Positions 1-4,797 of a DNA stretch of 6,198 nt are shown piece after piece. The notes beneath the pieces are model-generated. The model made no database searches. It was given only the letters and a program-made list of their open reading frames with translations, and was not told the origin of the DNA. Source of the stretch: Candidatus Iainarchaeum sp. (GTDB lineage: Archaea > Iainarchaeota > Iainarchaeia > Iainarchaeales > GCA-2688035); contig JAQTPU010000047.1 of the NCBI GenBank assembly GCA_028712575.1, forward strand, positions 1 to 6,198, written 5' to 3'. The position numbers and the translations under genes were made by a program. How positions within the stretch are numbered: the stretch's first letter is position 1; every line of letters begins with the position of its first letter.

Positions 1-1
1 G

Positions 2-109
2 CCTGACCCGGGCTGCCTGAAAAACCTTCAGTATTGGAAAAGCCTGAAAGGCGATTCAGCGCAAATAACAGTCAGTTCTGCAGCAAGGGCAAAAGCCTTG
101 CGGAATTGA
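2..109 (+). CDS. possible C-terminal end of an unidentified upstream protein (partial)
   Basis: Reading from base 2, this frame stays open for 35 codons to a TGA at 107-109, while the other two plus frames hit stops by base 18 or soon after. The codons (AAA, AGC, GGC, GCA, AGG) match the style of the genes downstream, so it may be the tail of a gene that begins before the window. The peptide ends with a basic, Ala-rich stretch (SSAARAKALRN). No domain is recognisable in so short a piece, and no function is suggested. A 35-codon open frame at a window edge could be chance. The next promoter begins about 15 bases after the stop, which fits a gene end here. Confidence 0.33.
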   Translation, partial: PDPGCLKNLQYWKSLKGDSAQITVSSAARAKALRN

Positions 110-123
110 ATCAGCCCGGTTCC

Positions 124-141
124 AAAAGAAACATTTAAGTA
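124..141 (+). promoter_or_regulatory. archaeal BRE/TATA promoter of the HdeD-family gene
   Basis: A purine-rich BRE-like stretch (AAAAGAAA, 124-131) sits directly before TTTAAGTA (134-141), a good archaeal TATA box. With the usual TATA-to-start distance of about 26-27 nt from the box centre, transcription should start near base 164. That lies downstream of the TTG at 150 and a few bases before the TTG at 174. No other AT-rich box is seen between 60 and 124. Confidence 0.6.
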
Positions 142-145
142 CCCG

Positions 146-159
146 AATATTGCAATATT
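146..159. promoter_or_regulatory. 14-bp perfect palindrome, candidate operator
   Basis: AATATTGCAATATT reads the same on both strands. It begins 4 bp after the TATA box (134-141) and ends about 5 bp before the predicted transcription start near 164. A dimeric archaeal repressor bound here would block RNA polymerase recruitment, which is a known mode of repression for archaeal Lrp- and MarR/ArsR-type regulators. The palindrome is seen directly; the operator role is inferred from its position. No regulator gene lies in the window, and I did not find the same palindrome at the other promoters. Confidence 0.42.
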
Positions 160-173
160 GTTCTGGTGTTTTT

Positions 174-719
174 TTGGAATTGATTGAAAATTCTGCTTTG
201 CAGAAACTCCGTGGATTTTTTTCCGGAATTGGGCTCCTGTTCATTGTCCTCGGCTTATTGCTGATTCTCTTCCCTGTTTTCGGGACTTTTGCAATTGAAA
301 TTTTATTGGGGGCAGTCCTTTTAATAATGGGGCTTGTGCAGATATTGTTCTCTTTTATTTCAAGACAGTGGAAAGGTTTTGCAATTTTCCTGTTGAACGG
401 GCTGCTCTGCACTGCTGTTGGCGCCCTGCTTCTCGCATATCCGATTGCGGGAGTGGTTGCATTGACCCTTCTTATCGGCTGGCTGATGTTTTTCCAGGGA
501 ATTTTTGAAATGGCAAAAGCCCTCCAGTTAAGGCCGTGGAAATTCTGGAGCCTGATTTTTTTTGACGGAATTTTCTGCTTTTTCTTGGGCGTGCTTGTTG
601 TTGCAGGCTGGCCGTCGGATTCCGGCTGGGCAATAGGGCTCCTGCTGGGAATAAGCCTTCTAAGCATAGGCTTTGCATCAATCCTCATTGGCCAGGCCCT
701 GAAAAAACAGGCAAAATAA
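174..719 (+). CDS. HdeD/DUF308-family six-helix membrane protein
   Basis: The protein has 181 residues from the TTG at 174 and is almost entirely hydrophobic. About six transmembrane helices fall near residues 14-34, 38-60, 68-90, 93-113, 124-146 and 152-174, arranged as three repeats of a two-helix hairpin. Each repeat carries a Gly-rich first helix ending in Pro (P34, P90, P147), and a basic tail KKQAK ends the chain. This threefold pattern and the length match the HdeD/DUF308 family (E. coli HdeD, an acid-resistance membrane protein, has about 190 residues). In archaea the role is unknown, so stress-related membrane function is only a family-based guess. Start: there is no in-frame ATG or GTG near the beginning. 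TTG at 150 is the longest option but lies upstream of the expected transcription start; TTG at 174 or 180 fits the promoter. The gene is monocistronic, between its own promoter and a T9 terminator. Confidence 0.9.
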   Translation: MELIENSALQKLRGFFSGIGLLFIVLGLLLILFPVFGTFAIEILLGAVLLIMGLVQILFSFISRQWKGFAIFLLNGLLCTAVGALLLAYPIAGVVALTLLIGWLMFFQGIFEMAKALQLRPWKFWSLIFFDGIFCFFLGVLVVAGWPSDSGWAIGLLLGISLLSIGFASILIGQALKKQAK

Positions 720-728
720 TTTTTTTTT
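720..728 (+). terminator. oligo-T (T9) archaeal terminator after the HdeD gene
   Basis: Nine consecutive T follow directly on the TAA stop (717-719), with no hairpin before them. T-runs on the non-template strand are sufficient to end transcription in archaea. A second T-run (740-745) 12 bases on is part of the next promoter. Confidence 0.65.
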
Positions 729-733
729 AAAAA

Positions 734-764
734 ACAAAGTTTTTTATTCAAAAACTCCCTATTT
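734..764 (+). promoter_or_regulatory. promoter of the propeller lipoprotein gene
   Basis: ACAAAG (734-739) is a BRE-like stretch in front of the TATA box TTTTTTATT (740-748). Nine bases later comes CCTATTT (758-764), an AT-rich promoter-proximal element, and the ATG follows at 771. The centre of the TATA box is 27 nt before the ATG, so the transcript should be leaderless. The same layout recurs at 3853, 4765, 5951 and, on the minus strand, 3831. Confidence 0.65.
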
Positions 765-770
765 CAGGCA

Positions 771-2912
771 ATGAAAACAACAGTTTTTTTTGTTTTGTTC
801 ATTGCGGTTCTGGTTCTTTTCAGCGGCTGTACACAGCAGCCTTCAGGCAATCCTTTCGGAGGAAATCCGCAGGGGCTGGGGCAGTACGGCCCGCAAGGCG
901 GGCAGCCCAGGGCAGCCTGCTCCGATGATTCCCAATGCGTTATTGACAATTGCTACGGCTGCATTGCAAAAGGAGAACAATTAACAGGCCAGTGCGCCCC
1001 AATGATTCCTCCCGACTGCAAATGCCTGCAGGGTTATTGCAGGCCGGAACCTCCCAAAGACCAGAATCGCGGCCCCGAGGGAAACCAGGGCAGGCCTCAA
1101 GATAACGGTCCCGGCCAGCCCCAGATCAATGCGAATTCCCCCCTTCCTGGGCTGCCTGAAAATTTTCCCGAAAGCAAATTGGTTTCAAAAAAATTCAAGG
1201 GCATTGAAGTGACATATTTTTCAAGCGCGATTGCGCGCGGCCTGACTGAAAGCGGAACAGACTTTTTCATTTCCTTGAAAAACACGGGCTCTTCAAAAGA
1301 AACCCTTTGCGCTACAGGAATGACTTCTGAATTAAGGGAAACAATTCCCGCATGGAACCTTCATTTTTTTGCAATGCAGGACGACCCTGTTGAAATTTTT
1401 CCCGGAGAAGAAAAGAAACTCTGGTATTTTGCCTCTGTTGATGCGGAAGGGACATTTGTTGTGAATTTCAAAGTCGGAAACTGCGGGCCTGATGCGGAAT
1501 CAATAGAATTTCCCGTTACTTTCGGAAGCAATGGTGAAAAATTCTGGGGAAAAGAAACAAGCCGGATTTCCGGAACAGTGAAAGACGAACAGGGCCTGCC
1601 TGTTCCAAATGTCCAGGTCAATGCAGTAATGAACTGCGGCAGAGTGAACTTTTCAGGCATAAGCGGCCGGTCAGGAGACTATTCAGTCCCGCTTCTCGGA
1701 ATGGAAGACATTAACGCGATTTATCTCGGAAAAGAACTTGCCTGCGATTCAACGGATTATTATATTTCCGTTGAGCAAACAGGCTACGAGTATTATTTCA
1801 AGGGAAACATTGCCCCCACGAGAAAAGAGCCAAAAACACTCGACATTGCCCTGAAAAAGAAAACAACAGGCGCAAATTATTCCCTTGAATGGGAAAAACA
1901 GGTTGCTGATAATTTCGGGTTTTTCTGGGTTCGCCCCTCATCAGACTGGAGTGTTTTTGCAGCAGCACAATCAAAGCACCCTCCCGAACTGAACAAGCCA
2001 ACGAATTTTTATTTGTTTGATTCTGAAGGGAAAATCCTATGGAAACAGCCGACTGGAAATGAATGCTGGGGAATTGCGATTTCAAAAGACGGAAGCGAGA
2101 TTGTTGCCGGCTGCCATGACAAAAAAGTCTATGCAGTTGACAAAAGCGGAAAACTCCTCTGGACAACGGATTTCCCTTTAATGGTGAGAAGCGCCTGCAT
2201 TTCAAACGACAAAAGCAAGGTTCTTTCAGGCGCAATGCCCACACTGCTTGATGCAAAAACAGGCGCAAAACAGGACCTGGTGTGGAAAGGGGACTGGTTA
2301 AGAAACTGCGCCTTTTACCAGGATGATTCCGGCTTTATTGCAGGCGCAAGGGAACTCACTGGATATGATTTTTCAGGAAACCAGAAATGGCGCCAGATAA
2401 TAGGCGAGTTTCCAATGTTCCTCGCTGTTGATTCGGCAAAAAATGTTTTTGCAAGCGGAAAAAGCAGAACTTTCTTTTCATTTGATGCGCAGGGAAATTT
2501 AAGATGGAAGCACAGGATTCCGGACCATACTGCAGGAGCAGGAGCCGCAACTCCTGACGGAAGCAGGATTGCCCTTGGCACAGTGGGCGGAATGGTTTAT
2601 TTGTTTGACGGTTCCGGAAATCTTTTATGGAAAAGGGATTCAGGGAAATTCCCAAATGTGAGCGCCGTAGGGCATAATGCCGTTGCAATTTCCGAAGATG
2701 GAAAATTAGTTGCTGTGGGAACAGCGCCTGCAAACTGCGTAATTGTTTTCAATGAGAACGGCACTGTTCTCTGGGAAAAATGCTTTGAACCCGATGCAAG
2801 CAACAAAGACCTCCTGCTTGGAGTGACAAACCTTCAGATTTCAAAAGACAAAAAAGAAATAATCGCAGCCTACGGTGACAATTACATCAGAAAATTCGTG
2901 ATTGAAGAATAA
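771..2912 (+). CDS. multidomain surface lipoprotein with PQQ/WD-like beta-propeller
   Basis: This 713-residue exported protein starts with a lipoprotein signal peptide (hydrophobic core 5-17, lipobox LFSGC with C20). Residues 21-48 form a Gly/Gln/Pro-rich linker. Residues 50-90 hold eight cysteines (C50, 56, 61, 64, 75, 83, 85, 90), suggesting a disulfide-bonded knob. A second Pro/Gly/Asn-rich linker (91-130) precedes a beta-sandwich-like region (about 141-252). Residues 265-362 look like a carboxypeptidase-regulatory-like domain (SGTVKDEQGLPVPNVQVNA). Residues 371-713 form a beta-propeller of eight units, each marked by a Trp in a D-x-x-G-x-hhW-type turn. Such propellers usually bind proteins or ligands; no quinoprotein enzyme residues are recognisable, so a binding or scaffold role outside the membrane is more likely than catalysis. 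The ATG at 771 sits 23 bases past a TATA box, and the signal peptide begins there. The exact function is unknown. Confidence 0.92.
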   Translation: MKTTVFFVLFIAVLVLFSGCTQQPSGNPFGGNPQGLGQYGPQGGQPRAACSDDSQCVIDNCYGCIAKGEQLTGQCAPMIPPDCKCLQGYCRPEPPKDQNRGPEGNQGRPQDNGPGQPQINANSPLPGLPENFPESKLVSKKFKGIEVTYFSSAIARGLTESGTDFFISLKNTGSSKETLCATGMTSELRETIPAWNLHFFAMQDDPVEIFPGEEKKLWYFASVDAEGTFVVNFKVGNCGPDAESIEFPVTFGSNGEKFWGKETSRISGTVKDEQGLPVPNVQVNAVMNCGRVNFSGISGRSGDYSVPLLGMEDINAIYLGKELACDSTDYYISVEQTGYEYYFKGNIAPTRKEPKTLDIALKKKTTGANYSLEWEKQVADNFGFFWVRPSSDWSVFAAAQSKHPPELNKPTNFYLFDSEGKILWKQPTGNECWGIAISKDGSEIVAGCHDKKVYAVDKSGKLLWTTDFPLMVRSACISNDKSKVLSGAMPTLLDAKTGAKQDLVWKGDWLRNCAFYQDDSGFIAGARELTGYDFSGNQKWRQIIGEFPMFLAVDSAKNVFASGKSRTFFSFDAQGNLRWKHRIPDHTAGAGAATPDGSRIALGTVGGMVYLFDGSGNLLWKRDSGKFPNVSAVGHNAVAISEDGKLVAVGTAPANCVIVFNENGTVLWEKCFEPDASNKDLLLGVTNLQISKDKKEIIAAYGDNYIRKFVIEE
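807..837 (+). repeat. 31-nt exact direct repeat, copy 1 (lipobox coding region)
   Basis: The segment beginning GTTCTGGTTC and ending TACACAGC is identical, base for base, to 3917-3947. In both places it encodes VLVLFSGCTQ, the end of the lipoprotein signal peptide, in the same reading frame. The match resumes after one extra Gln codon in this copy. Confidence 0.9.
1881..2909 (+). repeat. eight tandem beta-propeller units within the lipoprotein
   Basis: Key tryptophans fall at residues 374, 424, 464, 505, 540, 579, 620 and 668, spaced 35-50 residues apart. Most are preceded by a strand-turn signature such as YLFDSEGKILW, YAVDKSGKLLW, FSFDAQGNLRW, YLFDGSGNLLW or VFNENGTVLW. Several units also carry a second signature in the middle (for example ISKDGSEIVAG, ATPDGSRIALG, ISEDGKLVAVG), as in PQQ/WD40-type blades. 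The first Trp strand (LEWEK) and the last strand (YIRKFVIEE) close the ring. Units are divergent at protein level, so this is old domain repetition rather than a recent DNA repeat. Confidence 0.8.
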
Positions 2913-2914
2913 TT

Positions 2915-3799
2915 TCAATTCCTTATCTGCGCGTCCCATTGTTCTGCGTTATTTTCAGAGGATTCCAGGCGCTTTTTTATGACTTCATTTATGACACTTG
3001 CAGCTGATTCGGAATTTTGTTCGCATTTTGCTTTCCAGCTGTCAGTGTATTTTACTGAAGTGAATATCTGTTCAAGCAGGGCTTTTGATTTTTCCCATTC
3101 AGCAGCAGGTGAAGTATAGCCCCAGATGTTTATCCACCAGGTTGACCCGTCGCCAAGGTCGAGTGTCTGCACAAAATATTTTCCCTTCATTGCGATTCCC
3201 CTGTTTATGTATGTTGCGTCAAACACAAGGGCATTGCATGCAGCCAGTCCTTGAATGCAGACTGCCTGTGAAAAATACGATGACATTTCATAATCTGTTT
3301 CAGCAATTGCAACATTGCTCGAGCCTCCAAGAGGCGCAATAATTTTTGAAACTGCTTCTTCAGGAATCATATATGCTGCAACAGGAACAGAGTCGGCTCC
3401 AGCCAGGCCATATGCCTTGTAGATTTCTTTTGCATCTTCCGATTTGAAAACCAGCACCTGGTTGTTCATATAAACTGATTTTGTTGCTTCGGGATTTTCC
3501 GCGCTCCAATTCACTGTGCATTTGTCAGCCTGTTTTTCACTCGCATTCCATCCCGCCGGAATTTGAAGAGTAATGGAATTGTCCTGTGCTGCCCATTCCT
3601 TTAATTCAATGCCGCTTTCCAGGCCCGAATCTGTTTTTTCCCCAAGGCCAGAATTATCCGCATTATTTGCTGCAGGCTTGGTGTCATTTGCCTGAGGCTG
3701 GGTGCTGTTGTTTTCCTGATTATTGCCGGCAGGGGCAGTGCACCCGCCAAGCACAATCAAAATTACAATCAAAATGCAGGGCAAAATTTTTGCTTTCAT
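2915..3799 (-). CDS. lipoprotein with PsbP/Mog1-like region
   Basis: The protein has 294 residues and begins with a lipoprotein signal peptide (hydrophobic 5-18, lipobox VLGGC, C20). A linker rich in Asn, Gln, Pro and Ala (21-62) holds the sequons N30, N31 and N38; further sequons are N85 and N97. Residues about 66-252 read as an alpha/beta domain: it opens with a strand ending in LQIPAGW and closes with a helix and strand (LLEQIFTSVKYTDSW), a pattern common in PsbP/Mog1-like (DUF1795-like) sandwich proteins. A charged helical tail (255-294) follows. Four cysteines after C20 (C94, C181, C188, C259) could form disulfides. Function is unknown; membrane-anchored outside the cell is inferred. The start is the only ATG placed directly before the signal peptide and lies 23 bases past a minus-strand TATA box. 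Its stop is 2 bp from that of the convergent propeller gene. The family assignment is moderate, the gene itself is secure. Confidence 0.85.
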   Translation of the reverse strand: MKAKILPCILIVILIVLGGCTAPAGNNQENNSTQPQANDTKPAANNADNSGLGEKTDSGLESGIELKEWAAQDNSITLQIPAGWNASEKQADKCTVNWSAENPEATKSVYMNNQVLVFKSEDAKEIYKAYGLAGADSVPVAAYMIPEEAVSKIIAPLGGSSNVAIAETDYEMSSYFSQAVCIQGLAACNALVFDATYINRGIAMKGKYFVQTLDLGDGSTWWINIWGYTSPAAEWEKSKALLEQIFTSVKYTDSWKAKCEQNSESAASVINEVIKKRLESSENNAEQWDAQIRN

Positions 3800-3806
3800 T
3801 GATTGG

Positions 3807-3836
3807 AATAAAGAAGTCCTGAAATAAATACTTTTC
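3807..3836 (-). promoter_or_regulatory. promoter of the minus-strand lipoprotein gene
   Basis: On the minus strand GAAAAG (3836-3831) precedes TATTTATT (3830-3823), then 9 bases, then CTTTATT (3813-3807), with the ATG at 3799. Spacing from the TATA box to the ATG is within one base of the plus-strand lipoprotein promoters, so this transcript should also be leaderless. Confidence 0.6.
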
Positions 3837-3838
3837 TG

Positions 3839-3852
3839 CTTTCAAACGAAAG
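3839..3852. repeat. inverted repeat CTTTC-N4-GAAAG between divergent promoters
   Basis: CTTTC (3839-3843) and GAAAG (3848-3852) form a perfect 5-bp inverted repeat. It lies between the two divergent TATA boxes, and its right arm doubles as the BRE-like element of the plus-strand promoter. A regulator bound here could affect both genes, but the repeat is short and may simply reflect purine-rich BRE sequence. Confidence 0.3.
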
Positions 3853-3877
3853 ATATTTATTTGCGGAATTCCTATTT
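3847..3877 (+). promoter_or_regulatory. promoter of the Ig-like lipoprotein gene
   Basis: CGAAAG (3847-3852) is a BRE-like stretch before ATATTTATT (3853-3861). After exactly 9 bases comes CCTATTT (3871-3877), and the ATG is at 3884. Every spacing equals that of the promoter at 734-764, so the transcript is predicted to be leaderless. Confidence 0.65.
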
Positions 3878-3883
3878 GAAACA

Positions 3884-4720
3884 ATGAAAACGCGCATTTT
3901 TATCGGATTAATTATTGTTCTGGTTCTTTTCAGCGGCTGTACACAGCCTTCTCCAAGCACCGGCCAGCCTGGAAATAATGGCCAGCCTTCCGCAAACACA
4001 AGCCCTCCCCCGGCAAGCACTCCTGTCTGCCCCCAGGGCCTTGACGCATGGGCATCAAAAACACAATTCGGGAATCCTGCAACGCAGTTTTCAAGTTCCG
4101 ACAATATTTTTATTATAGTGCAAAGCGAGGTGGGTTGCCGGGACAGGGCAAAAGCGACTTTGTTTGATGCTTCGGGAAACCTTGTTTCAACGCAGGAATA
4201 TAATATTCCAAAAGACGCAACAGGATACAACGATTACAATCCAAACAAGAATCTTGCTGCGGGCAATTATGCTTTTGAAATAAAATATGCAAACCAGACA
4301 ATAAAAACAATCCCGATTGCAATTGCTGCTGCCGAAGAAAAACAGGCTCCTCTTTCGGAACAGCCTGACACGGCAAAATTCAATGAATATTTTACGCGCG
4401 TGTATCTGGGAAAATTGCCTCTTGGCGTGCAGGTCGGCCCCCCGGATAATTTTCCAGTAAAAACAAGCGTTTTCACTTCCCAGGACCAGTTCTGCACTGA
4501 TTTCACAATCATAAAAACAATTCCCGCAGGAAGCATTGGCAGTGCCACTTACAGCACTGACAAAAACGATTACACAAGGCCGAAATCAAATTTTCCAATT
4601 GAATTAAAGCAAGGCGGGTCTTCAGGCTGCGAGCCATTGGATTATGCGCCGGGAAAATACGAGTACAAAATTTACATTGATGATGTGCTTGTTTCAGTCC
4701 TGCCGTTTGAAGTGAAATAG
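3884..4720 (+). CDS. lipoprotein with two repeated Ig-like domains
   Basis: This 278-residue protein has a lipoprotein signal peptide (hydrophobic 5-16, lipobox LFSGC, C19) and a Pro/Ser/Gly/Asn/Gln linker (20-47). Two beta-rich domains follow and can be aligned to each other with almost no gaps: about 69-148 and 197-278. Matching landmarks are FSSSD (69-73) with FTSQD (197-201), AT (91-92) with AT (221-222), and G127-x-Y-x-hE/KI with G257-x-Y-x-hKI near the end, each running to the last strand (IPIAIA and LPFEVK). Four cysteines (C49, C85, C204, C249) could form disulfides. The fold is inferred as Ig-like from strand pattern; no enzyme motif is visible. A role in adhesion or as a surface binding module is only a guess. 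The start is fixed by the signal peptide and the promoter 23 bases upstream. It is divergent to the minus-strand lipoprotein with 84 bp between the starts. Confidence 0.88.
   Translation: MKTRIFIGLIIVLVLFSGCTQPSPSTGQPGNNGQPSANTSPPPASTPVCPQGLDAWASKTQFGNPATQFSSSDNIFIIVQSEVGCRDRAKATLFDASGNLVSTQEYNIPKDATGYNDYNPNKNLAAGNYAFEIKYANQTIKTIPIAIAAAEEKQAPLSEQPDTAKFNEYFTRVYLGKLPLGVQVGPPDNFPVKTSVFTSQDQFCTDFTIIKTIPAGSIGSATYSTDKNDYTRPKSNFPIELKQGGSSGCEPLDYAPGKYEYKIYIDDVLVSVLPFEVK
3917..3947 (+). repeat. 31-nt exact direct repeat, copy 2 (lipobox coding region)
   Basis: This is identical to 807-837 and in the same frame, starting 33 nt after the ATG here and 36 nt after it in copy 1. It codes for VLVLFSGCTQ. 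After the repeat this copy continues with CTTC, which matches copy 1 once an inserted triplet there is skipped. Confidence 0.9.
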
Positions 4721-4758
4721 CCTTGCAAAGGCAGGCAGCATTCCTTCTTGTTCTAAAA

Positions 4759-4789
4759 AGCAGGTTTTTTATTCAGGAAAGGCATTATT
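4759..4789 (+). promoter_or_regulatory. promoter of the DUF2330 gene
   Basis: AGCAGG (4759-4764) precedes the TATA box TTTTTTATT (4765-4773). After 9 bases comes CATTATT (4783-4789), a weaker version of the CCTATT element. The ATG at 4798 lies 25 bases past the TATA box, so a leaderless or near-leaderless transcript is expected. The promoter lies inside the longer open frame that starts at ATG 4723, which argues that the longer frame is not the true gene. A pyrimidine-rich stretch (4741-4753) upstream could help end transcription of the previous gene, but it is weak. Confidence 0.6.
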
Positions 4790-4797
4790 ATGCACTG

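Noticed and set aside
56..751. 231-codon open frame on the minus strand
   Set aside because: It lies antisense to the HdeD-family gene, has low-complexity basic composition and no recognisable domain, and runs through the T9 terminator and the next TATA box. It is a shadow of the hydrophobic gene.
826..837. short inverted repeat GCTGT-AC-ACAGC, also at 3936-3947
   Set aside because: It is only 5 bp per arm and lies within the coding repeat for Gly-Cys-Thr-Gln; the copying of the whole 31-nt segment explains its presence twice.
1798..2733. several minus-strand open frames of 88-156 codons inside the propeller gene
   Set aside because: They are antisense shadows without promoter, signal peptide or family resemblance; the plus-strand propeller repeats explain the sequence.
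1890..2912. propeller region as a PQQ-dependent dehydrogenase
   Set aside because: Only the structural Trp and turn pattern is visible; I could not identify the cofactor-binding or catalytic residues of quinoprotein enzymes, so only the fold is claimed.
3796..4548. minus-strand open frames of 87-144 codons over the Ig-like lipoprotein gene
   Set aside because: They are antisense to a gene with signal peptide, lipobox and duplicated domain; one also runs through the divergent promoter region.
4721..4731. CCTTGCAAAGG as a possible terminator hairpin
   Set aside because: The stem is only 4 bp with a 3-nt loop and is not followed directly by a T-run; hairpin terminators are not expected in archaea.
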